This document shows positions 1 through 8,344 of a stretch of 63,951 bases of DNA, in pieces (within the stretch, counting starts at the first letter, position 1; every line of letters begins with the position of its first letter). Source of the stretch: Acidocella sp. 20-57-95. Its GTDB lineage: Bacteria; Pseudomonadota; Alphaproteobacteria; Acetobacterales; Acetobacteraceae. The notes under the pieces are model-generated. The model was not told the origin of the DNA and made no database searches. It saw nothing but the letters and a program-made list of their open reading frames with translations. The stretch lies in the NCBI GenBank assembly GCA_002255575.1, contig NCAT01000026.1:1-63951 (forward strand). Reading direction: 5' to 3'. The translations under genes and the position numbers were made by a program.

Positions 1-1
1 C

Positions 2-445
2 GGCAACGACGACCAGTTCCGCCGCTTCTGCGCCGTGGCGGGCACGCCGGAAATCGCCGCCAACCCGGACTACGCCACCAACCCGGCGCGGGTAAAACAT
101 CGCGATATACTGGTCCCCCTTCTGCAATCCATCATGCAAACCCGCAGCACCGAAAACTGGATTGCCGAGCTTGAACCCGCCGCTGTGCCCTGCGGCCCCA
201 TCAATGAGTTGCCCGACCTCGACGATCACGCCCAAATCACCGCCCGCGGCATTTTCAAAATCATCCCGCACCCCACAGGTGGCACGGTGCGCACAGTTGC
301 CAGCCCGATGCGCTTCTCGCGCAGCGAAACCGCCGACAATATCGCACCCCCCACCCTCGGCCAGCACACCCGCGAAATCCTTAAGCTACATCTTGGTGCT
401 ACCGACTCTGAATTAGACCACTGGCAGCAAACCGGCGTCATCTGA
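2..445 (+). CDS. CoA-transferase family III (CaiB/BaiF), C-terminal part
   Basis: The frame is open from the window edge, so the gene begins outside; about 147 residues are visible. Motifs such as FRRFCAVAGTPEIAANPDY, NPARVKHRD and PCGPINELPDL, and the closing GQHTREIL stretch, match the C-terminal part of family III CoA-transferases (formyl-CoA transferase / CaiB type), which move CoA between carboxylic acids in the cytoplasm. The catalytic Asp lies in the missing N-terminal part. The substrate cannot be read; the nearby monooxygenase and decarboxylase-like genes suggest catabolism of an aromatic or other organic acid. The GTG at 35 is internal to the domain, not the start. Confidence 0.85.
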   Translation, partial: GNDDQFRRFCAVAGTPEIAANPDYATNPARVKHRDILVPLLQSIMQTRSTENWIAELEPAAVPCGPINELPDLDDHAQITARGIFKIIPHPTGGTVRTVASPMRFSRSETADNIAPPTLGQHTREILKLHLGATDSELDHWQQTGVI

Positions 446-498
446 ACGCCACACCCATGATACAAACAGCGTAACGAACCCCCAACCGGAGACCCCAC

Positions 499-707
499 AT
501 GGAACCCACCATCGCCCAAAAATCCCCCATCGCCGTTGCGCTTGAAGCTGGCAAAACCGTCTATTGGTGTTCCTGCGGCCTCAGCGCCAAGCAACCGGCC
601 TATCACCGCTCGCCTACACCCCGGAAAAATCCGGTACCGCCTATATGTGCGCCTGCAAACACACCAAAAACGCCCCACTTTGCGACGGTGCACACAAAAC
701 GCTCTAG
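499..707 (+). pseudogene. CDGSH-type iron-sulfur protein, broken by internal deletion
   Basis: The reading frame from the ATG at 499 gives a mitoNEET-like start with YWCSCGLSAKQP, the first half of a CDGSH cluster motif, and then goes out of frame. From about 609 another frame gives LAYTPEKSGTAYMCACKHT and then NAPLCDGAHKTL before a stop at 705-707, a complete second CDGSH motif. Comparison with the two-motif layout of the family indicates that roughly 30 nt, including the first CDGSH, were lost with a frame change. The intact protein would be a small 2Fe-2S protein with tandem CDGSH motifs. It follows the CoA-transferase by about 50 bp and was probably co-transcribed. Confidence 0.8.
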
Positions 708-787
708 GGATATTTCACAGCCATCTCGTCAATGCGCGGCCCCTCAGCGCCGCGCATTGAGCATGAACATGAACGCCACATCCAGGA

Positions 788-1500
788 TTATACGTTCCAA
801 TCCTGCAACAGCCCCAGCGCCCGCGCCCGCCCGGAATAATACGCCCATAATTTTGAAATATGCTTATCGCGCTTCAAATCTTTCGCGAACGACGCCATCT
901 CATCGGCCGTTAACCCACGCACCTTGCCCAAACTTGCCGCCGCCAGAGCCGCTTCGGCATTTTCCACAAAATGCACACAATCAATAAACAAAGCCGGAAT
1001 CGACTCCGCCACCAGCACCTGCCCATGCGCGCGGATTTGCACCGCAAAATGCGGCCCTAATGTTGCCGCCAATGCCCGCCCACGGGCGGCTGTATTCACA
1101 TGCGCCGGGTCATCATGCACGGGAATGCCAGACGCCCAGCGGATGGCATGGTTCTTCACCGGCACTAATCTCGCACCCTCAGCCAGCGTGAACACCGTCG
1201 CGCGGTCGTAATGAAAATGCGCCACATTATTCACATCAGGCCGCGCCCGCAAAATCTCGCAATGCAGCGCCACTATAGCTGGCTCGGCCGCAATTCCGCC
1301 CGGCTCTGGTCAAAGGACTGCACCAGGAACCGCTCCCCCGGCAACCTCGCACTCACATGGCCGCTATAGCCCAGAATGCCCTCATGGTTCAGCATCACCG
1401 TGCAGGCCGCCACCTGCTCGCGCAAATGCGCCTCAACTTCGGCCACCGCCTCACCCACCGCCTCACCCACCGCCTCATCAGCGCGCCTATGTTCAGACAT
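788..1500 (-). pseudogene. class II aldolase/adducin family protein, frameshifted
   Basis: Two minus-strand frames make up one class II aldolase. The N-terminal part (ATG at 1500) carries GILGYSGHVSARLPG and FDQSRAEL and stops near 1274. The C-terminal part (1273-788) resumes with ALHCEILRARPDVN, AHFHYDRATVF and the rest of the fold. Against the intact paralogues in this window, about 20 residues are missing at the junction and the frame is changed, so this looks like a deletion of about 60 nt. A 12-bp tandem repeat encodes GEAVGEAVGEAV near the N terminus. The intact protein would be a Zn-dependent aldolase or decarboxylase. It diverges from the IclR regulator gene, its likely former regulator. 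Confidence 0.8.
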
Positions 1501-1538
1501 ACATCCTCTTTCCACCCGCCTGGGCAATTTTTTAGTAA

Positions 1539-1558
1539 GCCCAGATAATGGGATTAAT
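1539..1558 (+). promoter_or_regulatory. candidate IclR operator, copy 1
   Basis: The 20-mer GCCCAGATAATGGGATTAAT lies between the divergent class II aldolase remnant and the iclR gene. It contains the inverted repeat CCCA-N5-TGGG. A second copy, 17 of 20 identical, lies in reverse orientation at 2349-2368 before the monooxygenase operon. Position and symmetry suggest the binding site of the adjacent IclR protein; this is inferred. Confidence 0.5.
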
Positions 1559-1599
1559 ACACACTGTCCAGCCGCGTATTTGCACGCTAAACCGGGCGT

Positions 1600-2352
1600 A
1601 TGGCGAACGTAACCACCCCGCAAAAGATGCTGCGGATCCTGGACCTCATCGAAGACTCCCCCATCCCCGTCACCACCGAAGTGATGCTGGAACAGCTCGG
1701 CTTCACCCGCTCCACCCTCTACCGGCACTTAAAAAGCCTCTCGGAAGCCGGCCTCATCTCCTCCATCCCCGATACCGGCTTCACCTTCGGCCCCCGCATA
1801 ACGGAGCTGGACTATAAAATGCGCCTGCGCGACCCGCTCATCAGCGCCGCCAGGCCAGTCATGGCAGAGCTCGCCAAATCCGAGCATGGCGTGGCGTTGC
1901 TCTGCCGCCGCTACCGCGACCGCGTGCTCTGCATCCATCAGGAAGCTGGCGATATCAGCTTCCGCAGCAATTATGAACGCGGCTTGGCCCGTAACCTGTT
2001 TCGCGGCGCGGCGTCCCGCATCATCCTGGCATACCTCTCCCCCGCTACCATCAACCGCCTTTACGCCAAATTCCCCGGCGAATTTGCCGCCGCCGCCTTA
2101 GGCCACTCCGCCGCCGCCGCCCGCCAAACGCTCCGCCAAATCCGCCAGCAAGGCTGGGAAGTAACCGAGGCGCAAGTCACTCAAGGCGTCACCGGCATCG
2201 CCGCCCCATTATTTGACATGCGGGGCGACATTCTCGGCAGCCTCAGCCTCACCATCAAAGCGCAAGACCTCACCCCAACCAACCGCAACCACCTCATTGA
2301 GCGCGTGCGCTTTTGCTCCGCCATTATCCGCACCGCCATCCGGCAGGATTAA
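1600..2352 (+). CDS. IclR family transcriptional regulator
   Basis: A 250-residue protein with an N-terminal winged helix-turn-helix (about residues 7-62, including TEVMLEQLGFTRSTLYRHL) and a C-terminal GAF-like effector domain (about 75-245, with ARNLFRGAASRIILAYLSP and TQGVTGIAAPLFD). This is the usual IclR length and layout. IclR proteins bind short inverted repeats and respond to small aromatic or organic acids. It is divergent from a broken class II aldolase and directly precedes the monooxygenase operon, so local control of catabolism is the natural inference. Two copies of a symmetric 20-bp motif flank it. Confidence 0.9.
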   Translation: MANVTTPQKMLRILDLIEDSPIPVTTEVMLEQLGFTRSTLYRHLKSLSEAGLISSIPDTGFTFGPRITELDYKMRLRDPLISAARPVMAELAKSEHGVALLCRRYRDRVLCIHQEAGDISFRSNYERGLARNLFRGAASRIILAYLSPATINRLYAKFPGEFAAAALGHSAAAARQTLRQIRQQGWEVTEAQVTQGVTGIAAPLFDMRGDILGSLSLTIKAQDLTPTNRNHLIERVRFCSAIIRTAIRQD

Positions 2353-2368
2353 ATCCCATTATTTGGGC
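2349..2368 (-). promoter_or_regulatory. candidate IclR operator, copy 2
   Basis: On the minus strand this reads GCCCAAATAATGGGATTTAA, matching the site at 1539-1558 at 17 of 20 positions and keeping the CCCA-N5-TGGG symmetry. It begins at the iclR stop codon and ends 64 bp before the monooxygenase ATG, where a repressor or activator of the operon would be expected to bind. Confidence 0.5.
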
Positions 2369-2432
2369 TTGACCGCCTCTTGGTACCCTGTAGTTTGCCC
2401 GCAAAGCGAATGTTCGGGAAACGAGTATCTCC

Positions 2433-4046
2433 ATGCAGACAGATGTTTTGATCATTGGCGCCGGCCCGGTGGGCCTTACCCTCGCGGTCGATCTCGGCAA
2501 GCGCGGCATTCACTGCACGCTCATTGAACAAAAGCCCGCCCCGGAATTCCTCCCTAAAATGGAGCGTTGCAACGCCCGCACCATGGAGATGTTCCGCCGC
2601 ATCGGATTGTCTGAAAAAATCCGTGCTGCCGGTCTGCGGGCCGATGTTCCGATGGACGTGTTCATTATCCTCTCAATGATCGAAAAACCCCTGCTGACGC
2701 TGAAATACCCCTCGGTGGATGAAGCCCGCGCGCAGATCAAAGCTGTCAATGACGGGACCCAGCCGCTTGAGCCCTACCAGCTCATCTCGCAATACACGCT
2801 GGAACCATTGCTGAAGGCCGAAGCCGCCACCTTGCCATCCGTCACGCTCCGTTACGGCTGCGAATTCATCGCGTTTTCGCAAGACGAAGCCAGCACCTCC
2901 GCCACCTTCCGCAACAGCAGCGGCCAGGTTGAAACCATCACCGGCCGCTATCTCGTCGGCTGCGATGGTGGCAACAGCAAAGTCCGCAAACAGCTCGGCA
3001 TCAAACTGCGCGGCGAAGGCAATTTGTTGAAACTCCGGCAAGCCCTTTACCGCTGCGACGAATTATTCGACCGCCTGCCCTTGCAGAACGGCCCCGGCCA
3101 TGGCCGCCATTATCATGTGGCAGACAACCAGGCCACATTCCTCATCATGCAGGATTCCACCAAACACTGGACCCTGCACGCGATGGTGGACAGTGATGAA
3201 GCCATGAAAACGCAGTTCGAAAAAACCATCGGCGTGCCGGTGACGTACGAAATGCTCTATTGCGGTGAATGGAAGCAGAATTTGCTGCTGGCCGATAAAT
3301 ACACTGAAAATCGCGTCTTCCTGGCCGGAGATTCCGCCCATCTGGTCATCCCCACCGGCGGCTTGGGGATGAATACCGGCGTGGGTGACGCGTTTGATAT
3401 TTCCTGGAAGCTTGCCGCCACCATCCAAGGCTGGGGCGGCCCGAATCTGCTCGCCTCCTACGAGATCGAACGTCGCCAAATTGGCGACCGCAATATCGGC
3501 GCGTCACGCTACGCCTCACTCGGCCGGCGCAAATGGCGCAGCCAATGGCGGCCGGAAATGCGCGATGCCACACCGCAAGGCCAAGCGGCGCGCGACAACC
3601 TCACGCGTATCGCGGATGTGGAGCAGCGCAAAACCAACGAAATGATCGGCGCCGAGCTTGGCTACCGCTATATCGATTCGCCCATCATCGACAATATTCC
3701 CGGCGGCCCTGAAAACCTGTTCCGCGAATACCACGCCACCACCTGGCCGGGCGCGCGGCTGCCCCATGTGTGGCTCAATGACGGCACCCCCATCCAGGAT
3801 CATATCCCCACCGAAGGGTTCACAGTGCTGCGTGTCAACAACACCAGCGCTGATACCTCGGGCCTTGAGGCCGCGCTCCGCGCTTATGGCGCCCCTGTGC
3901 ACGTGCTGAACATTGCCAGCGATGTGGCCCGCGAACTTTACCAACGTGATTTACTATTGATGCGCCCAGACATGCATGTGGTCTGGCGCGGCAACAACCC
4001 GCCGGAAGATGCCGCATCACTCGCCGCCATCGCCACCGGCCACTAA
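2433..4046 (+). CDS. FAD-dependent aromatic monooxygenase (PheA/TfdB/MhpA type)
   Basis: A 537-residue class A flavoprotein hydroxylase. The N-terminal dinucleotide fold has GAGPVGLT (residues 9-16), the DG motif appears as GCDGGNSKVRKQLG, and the FAD ribityl site as FLAGDSAHLVIPTGGLGMN. A thioredoxin-like C-terminal domain of the phenol-hydroxylase group follows. Family members use NAD(P)H and O2 to hydroxylate phenolic rings in the cytoplasm. It is the first gene of a three-gene operon (21 bp to the next gene) with a class II aldolase-like and an amidohydrolase-like protein. The substrate is not readable from sequence; a hydroxylated aromatic acid is a guess from context. Confidence 0.88.
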   Translation: MQTDVLIIGAGPVGLTLAVDLGKRGIHCTLIEQKPAPEFLPKMERCNARTMEMFRRIGLSEKIRAAGLRADVPMDVFIILSMIEKPLLTLKYPSVDEARAQIKAVNDGTQPLEPYQLISQYTLEPLLKAEAATLPSVTLRYGCEFIAFSQDEASTSATFRNSSGQVETITGRYLVGCDGGNSKVRKQLGIKLRGEGNLLKLRQALYRCDELFDRLPLQNGPGHGRHYHVADNQATFLIMQDSTKHWTLHAMVDSDEAMKTQFEKTIGVPVTYEMLYCGEWKQNLLLADKYTENRVFLAGDSAHLVIPTGGLGMNTGVGDAFDISWKLAATIQGWGGPNLLASYEIERRQIGDRNIGASRYASLGRRKWRSQWRPEMRDATPQGQAARDNLTRIADVEQRKTNEMIGAELGYRYIDSPIIDNIPGGPENLFREYHATTWPGARLPHVWLNDGTPIQDHIPTEGFTVLRVNNTSADTSGLEAALRAYGAPVHVLNIASDVARELYQRDLLLMRPDMHVVWRGNNPPEDAASLAAIATGH

Positions 4047-4066
4047 TTAGTCAACAGGAGGACTGC

Positions 4067-4822
4067 ATGGACGAAGCCACGAAAGTTAAAGACATCATCG
4101 AAGACATTGTCGCCGCCAACCGCATTCTGGCGGCTGAAAATGTGGTGGACGCATTCGGCCATGTCAGCGCCCGCCACCCCACCAAGCCGGGGCATTATTT
4201 CCTCTCCCGTGCCCTCCCGCCGGAGTTGATCACCGCCGAAGACATCATGGAATTCACCTTTGATGGCAAAGTCTTGAATGGCGATACCCGTAAGCCCTAC
4301 CTTGAAAAAGACATTCACGGCGCCCTCTATGAAGCCCGCCCAGATGTAAAATCCGTGGTCCATAATCACAGCCGCAGCGTCATCCCCTACACCGTCACCA
4401 ACGAAAAACTCCGCCCGATCGTGCATAGCTGCGCCACCATCGGCTGCCACGTCCCGGTATGGGACGCGCAGACCAAATTCGGCGACACCAATCTCCTCAT
4501 CTCCAACATGGAAATGGGCCGCGATTTTGCAAAAGTGCTCGCCGACAACAACACCGCCCTCATGCGCGGCCATGGCTGCACAGTCATTGGCCGCTCGGTA
4601 CGCGAAGCGGTCTATACGGCGGTCTATTTGGAAGTGAATGCCGGGTTGCAAATGCAAGCCACCCGCTTCCCGCCGGTGAAATATCTAACTGATGGCGAGA
4701 TCAAACTGATCAGCCAACGTCTCGCCGATGCCAAACCCAATGAAGGCTACGACCGCGCCTGGGAATATTGGTGCCGCCACGCCGGGGTTGAAGCCCGCTA
4801 CCGCACCGCCGATTCAGTTTGA
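4067..4822 (+). CDS. class II aldolase/adducin family protein (putative aldolase or decarboxylase)
   Basis: The 251-residue product has the class II aldolase fold: NVVDAFGHVSARHP at the N terminus, a metal-site HxH in SVVHNHSRSVIPYTV, and the later His in LMRGHGCTVIG. Family members are Zn-dependent aldolases or decarboxylases, including some dihydroxyphthalate-type decarboxylases. A good Shine-Dalgarno (AGGAGG) precedes the ATG. It lies between a ring hydroxylase and an amidohydrolase-2 protein, so conversion of a hydroxylated aromatic acid is plausible but not shown. A second intact paralogue lies at 7433-8089 and a broken one at 788-1500. Confidence 0.88.
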   Translation: MDEATKVKDIIEDIVAANRILAAENVVDAFGHVSARHPTKPGHYFLSRALPPELITAEDIMEFTFDGKVLNGDTRKPYLEKDIHGALYEARPDVKSVVHNHSRSVIPYTVTNEKLRPIVHSCATIGCHVPVWDAQTKFGDTNLLISNMEMGRDFAKVLADNNTALMRGHGCTVIGRSVREAVYTAVYLEVNAGLQMQATRFPPVKYLTDGEIKLISQRLADAKPNEGYDRAWEYWCRHAGVEARYRTADSV

Positions 4823-4846
4823 TCGCGCAATTTCCAGGAGTTTTCC

Positions 4847-5869
4847 ATGCGCTATATCGACGCCTTCAATCACTTTTTTCCGAAAAAAATCTGGTCTATG
4901 CTGCTCGAACTTGAAGGCACCAAGGGCCACGATATCGGCAAACGGATGCGCGGCATCCCCTGCATCTACGACCTCGATGAACGCTTCCGCGTCATGGATA
5001 AGTTCAGCAAGTACGACTACTCCCAAGTGCTCTCGCTCGGCATGCCGCCGCTTGAAAAGCTCGGCCAAAATTCAATCGCCCTGGCCCAAGCCGGTAATGA
5101 CGGCATGGCCGAATTGGTGCGTGACTACCCTGAACGCTTCACCGGCTTCGTGGCCTCGTTGCCGATGGGCCTGCCCGATGCAGCCGTCCGCGAAGCGGAA
5201 CGCTGCTTTACCCAACTTGGCTGCAACGGCCTGCAAATTCACAGCAACGTCAATGGCGCGCCACTCGATGAGGAACGCTTCTTCCCGATTTTTGAGACCG
5301 CCGCCAAGCACAACAAACCCATCCTGCTGCACCCGGCGCGGGGCGCCAACATGCCGGACTACCTCACCGAAACCAAATCCAAGTACGAGGTTTGGTGGAC
5401 CTTCGGCTGGCCGTATGAAACTAGCACCGCCATGGCCCGCATGGTGTTCTCCGGCATGTTCGATAAAATCCCGAACCTGAAAGTCCTTGCCCACCACCTA
5501 GGAGCCATGGTGCCGTATTTTGAAGGCCGCGTCGGCCCCGGCTGGGACCAGCTCGGTGCGCGTACGTCGGATGAAGATCTCGGCGCGGTATTACGGTCAC
5601 TGAAAAAGCGCCCGCTCGATTACTTCAAGGATTTCTATGCCGACTCCGCCGTGTTCGGCTCCCGCGCGGCCACCATCTGCGGCCTGGATTTCTACGGCCC
5701 GGATAAAGTGTTGTTCGCCTCAGACAGCCCGTTCGACCCCGAAAAAGGCCCCGGCTATATCCGCGATACCATCAGCATCCTGGAAAGCCTCGACCTCACG
5801 GACGTCAACCGCCACAAAATCTGCCACGGCAACGCCGAAGCGCTGTTCAATATCGCCCCGAAGGCCTGA
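4847..5869 (+). CDS. amidohydrolase family 2 protein (ACMSD-like)
   Basis: A 340-residue TIM-barrel metal-dependent hydrolase or decarboxylase. Recognisable metal or active-site segments are LLHPARGANMPDY, LAHHLGAMVPYFEGR and FASDSPFDPEKGPGYI. At the N terminus the usual HxH is replaced by FNH (IDAFNHFFP), so only one of the two His residues is present. Related proteins include aminocarboxymuconate-semialdehyde and resorcylate decarboxylases. It is the last gene of the operon, 24 bp after the class II aldolase. Non-oxidative decarboxylation or hydrolysis of the pathway intermediate is inferred, not demonstrated. Confidence 0.85.
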   Translation: MRYIDAFNHFFPKKIWSMLLELEGTKGHDIGKRMRGIPCIYDLDERFRVMDKFSKYDYSQVLSLGMPPLEKLGQNSIALAQAGNDGMAELVRDYPERFTGFVASLPMGLPDAAVREAERCFTQLGCNGLQIHSNVNGAPLDEERFFPIFETAAKHNKPILLHPARGANMPDYLTETKSKYEVWWTFGWPYETSTAMARMVFSGMFDKIPNLKVLAHHLGAMVPYFEGRVGPGWDQLGARTSDEDLGAVLRSLKKRPLDYFKDFYADSAVFGSRAATICGLDFYGPDKVLFASDSPFDPEKGPGYIRDTISILESLDLTDVNRHKICHGNAEALFNIAPKA

Positions 5870-5876
5870 AACAAAC

Positions 5877-5907
5877 GGCGCCTTGCGCAGCCTATTGCGC
5901 AGGCGCC
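5877..5907. terminator. hairpin at convergent gene junction
   Basis: GGCGCC-T-TGCGCA (5877-5889) pairs with TGCGCAGGCGCC (5896-5907), a 12-bp stem with one bulged T and a 6-nt loop. It lies between the convergent amidohydrolase and MFS genes and overlaps the MFS 3' end. There is no T-run, so termination is inferred from position and stability. Confidence 0.45.
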
Positions 5908-7298
5908 GGCGTCTTGCCCGTCAGCTCACTGCCCGCATGTTCGGGCAACTGCGCACATAAATACACCGCCGGCAGAGACAGCGCCGCCAACACCAAAAAC
6001 GCTGCCGAGAAATCCCCCAGCCGCGGCACCTCGTGCCCGGACCATGTCAGCATCAGCCCCAACACTGAAGCCGCCACCGCCACCCCCAGCGAGCCTGCCA
6101 ACTGCACCACCATCGAATTAAAACTCGTCGCCGCACTCATCCGCGCCGGGTCAATATCGGCATAAGCAATCGAGCCATACGCGTTAAACTGTAGCGATCT
6201 GAAAAACCCGCCGGTCAGCAACACCGCATAAATCGCCGCCACCGGCCAATCTGGCCGAAACGCCGCGCAGATTGCCAAAAACCCCGCGCAAAACAGCGCA
6301 TTCCAAATCAGCACGGTGCGGTAGCCCAGCCGCTTCAAAATCTTGCTGCTCATGCTTTTCATCAGCATCGAACTCGCGGCGGTGGCAAACGTCACAAGCC
6401 CGCTCTGCAACGGTGAATAGCCAAAGCCTAATTGCAGCATCAGCGGCAGCAAAAACGGCAACGCGCCAAACCCCACCCGGAACAACGTCCCCGCCACCAC
6501 CGACATAAAAAATGTCTGCACCCGCATCAAACTCAAATCCAACACCGGGTCCGCATGGTGGCGCGCATGACGCATATAAAGCCAACCAAACACCAAACTC
6601 AGCGCCATCGCCACCGCGCAATCACCCAACGGCAAATCATGCTTGGCCAAAACTTCCAGCCCGCCCACAAAAAACAACAAGGCGAGCCCGGAAATCACCC
6701 AGCCCACCACGTCAAATTTCCGCAACACCGTCTCACCCACATCGCGGATGTAAAAACTCACCAGCGCAAAACCCAAAATCCCGATCGGCAGATTAATCAA
6801 AAATATCCAGCGCCAGGAGGCAAACGTCACAATCAGCCCACCCAAAGGTGGCCCCACCACCGGCCCCAGCATCCCAGGCGTCAACAACCAGGCCATCGCC
6901 ACAATACGGTCGGCCTTATCCACCGAGCGCAGCAAGATCAGCCGCCCCACCGGCACCATCATGGCCCCACCCATGCCCTGCACCACCCGGGCTGCGATTA
7001 ACGCCGCAAAATCAGGTGCCACCGCACAGGCCAGAGAGCTTGCCGTAAACACCAGAATTGCCACGCGGAACACCAGCCGCGCACCGTAACGGTCGGCAAT
7101 CTGCCCGCTCGCCGGAATACATACGGCCAAGCTCAGCAAATAGGCTGTCATCGCCAAGCTCATAAACGCCGGCGCGCTGTGAAACGATGCCGCCATCGCG
7201 GGCAGCGCGGTGCTAATCACCGTACCGTCCAACTGCTCCATAAAAAGCGCACTCGCCACAATCAGCGCGATATTTCTGGCTTGCTTGGCACTGGACAT
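5892..7298 (-). CDS. MFS drug/solute exporter, DHA2 (EmrB/QacA) type
   Basis: This 468-residue protein is hydrophobic throughout, consistent with 12-14 membrane helices. The N-terminal signature MEQLDGTVISTALPAMA is the helix-1 motif typical of DHA2 H+-antiporters, and GQIADRYGARLVF is the loop 2-3 motif A. RVVQGMGGAMMVPVGR and TPGMLGPVVGPPLGG match the helix 4-5 region, including the antiporter motif. Such proteins export toxic compounds with proton motive force in the inner membrane. It converges with the catabolic operon and may export pathway intermediates; that link is speculative. Three 17-bp direct repeats lie just upstream. Confidence 0.88.
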   Translation of the reverse strand: MSSAKQARNIALIVASALFMEQLDGTVISTALPAMAASFHSAPAFMSLAMTAYLLSLAVCIPASGQIADRYGARLVFRVAILVFTASSLACAVAPDFAALIAARVVQGMGGAMMVPVGRLILLRSVDKADRIVAMAWLLTPGMLGPVVGPPLGGLIVTFASWRWIFLINLPIGILGFALVSFYIRDVGETVLRKFDVVGWVISGLALLFFVGGLEVLAKHDLPLGDCAVAMALSLVFGWLYMRHARHHADPVLDLSLMRVQTFFMSVVAGTLFRVGFGALPFLLPLMLQLGFGYSPLQSGLVTFATAASSMLMKSMSSKILKRLGYRTVLIWNALFCAGFLAICAAFRPDWPVAAIYAVLLTGGFFRSLQFNAYGSIAYADIDPARMSAATSFNSMVVQLAGSLGVAVAASVLGLMLTWSGHEVPRLGDFSAAFLVLAALSLPAVYLCAQLPEHAGSELTGKTPAPAQ

Positions 7299-7327
7299 AA
7301 TGGGCCTTCAATTGGGGATGTCGCTGG

Positions 7328-7371
7328 TCTTAGAAAGCGTTGGATCTTAGAAAGGGTTGGATCTTAGAAAA
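7328..7371. repeat. three direct repeats, 17-bp period
   Basis: The core TCTTAGAAAG (last copy TCTTAGAAAA) starts at 7328, 7345 and 7362, with spacers sharing GTTGGA. It lies 30-73 bp upstream of the MFS exporter start, so it could be a regulator-binding array or a slippage product. Confidence 0.6.
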
Positions 7372-7432
7372 GCCCGCCCGCCCCGCAACCCACCCGCATT
7401 GTTATGCAGCCATGCGCGCCCAACGCCGCCGG

Positions 7433-8089
7433 TTACAATTTAGCGCGATGAAAATCCCATACTTTTTGTAACAAGTTCGGCTTCCACAGATTTTTGCCAA
7501 TCACCGCAATCTCGTCTGGGCTCAGCTCCCGCACCGCGCCGGTCTGCATTGCCAGGTACTGGCGCTGCGCCGTCTCCTCCAGATAAACCGCCAGCACAAA
7601 CGCCTCGAGCAAATTCGCCCCCACCGCCACCGCGCCATGGCTTTGCAATGTCACCACCTTGCCATCGCCCAGCGCCGCCGCCAGTCTTTCACCCAAAGCC
7701 TTGCTGTTTACCGAGGCGATCGGCTCAAAATGCCGCACCTCCCCCATCACCGCCGCCTGCATAATCACCGGGCGGATCCGATGCCCGGCCATGCCCAGCA
7801 CAGTGGACCAAAGCGGGTGCGCATGCACCACCGCCTGCACATCCGGCCGCACCCGGTAAATTTCGGTATGCATATGAAACTCCATCGGCGGCACCGCGGC
7901 ACCCCCCACCGGCTGGCCGTCCATATCAATCGTGATAATGTCATCCACCGTCATCGCACTGCGCACGGACGCGCCCGAATTAATCAGCACATGCGCCGTC
8001 CCCGGCACCCGCACGGAGACATGGCCGTTAAAATCAATAATCCCCGCGCGCTCGAGCATCGAGATCGCGTCCACCAGTTGTTGTTTCAT
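7433..8089 (-). CDS. class II aldolase/adducin family protein
   Basis: The 218-residue product starts at the ATG at 8089, preceded by GAGGGTGAGGG; the upstream in-frame ATG at 8119 lacks such a site. It has DFNGHVSVRVPG, AVVHAHPLWSTVLG (the metal HxH) and VTLQSHGAVAVG (third His), so the metal site looks complete. It is a Zn-dependent aldolase/epimerase/decarboxylase of unknown substrate. It is not close to the paralogue at 4067-4822: the C-terminal part is shorter and the N terminus differs. It lies upstream of the MFS exporter on the same strand, 134 bp apart. Confidence 0.85.
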   Translation of the reverse strand: MKQQLVDAISMLERAGIIDFNGHVSVRVPGTAHVLINSGASVRSAMTVDDIITIDMDGQPVGGAAVPPMEFHMHTEIYRVRPDVQAVVHAHPLWSTVLGMAGHRIRPVIMQAAVMGEVRHFEPIASVNSKALGERLAAALGDGKVVTLQSHGAVAVGANLLEAFVLAVYLEETAQRQYLAMQTGAVRELSPDEIAVIGKNLWKPNLLQKVWDFHRAKL

Positions 8090-8344
8090 AAATCCCTCAC
8101 CCTCGCCGTTCTTCTCCACATCATGATTATACGGAGTTTAGTCATCGCCGCGTGGTTAGACCACCCGACCAGCCCGATCAGGCAAATACCAAGCTGTGCA
8201 GACGGGTGGATGACACCAGGAATATCCCCGCACCGCTCAATTTTGCGTTGACCGGCAAAGCGTTTCGTTTCAAAATGGAGATAATTTTGGGTTGTGCAGC
8301 TTAACGCCGCAATTTTGCCTTCAGCGGCTCTCGGGGAACCTGCC

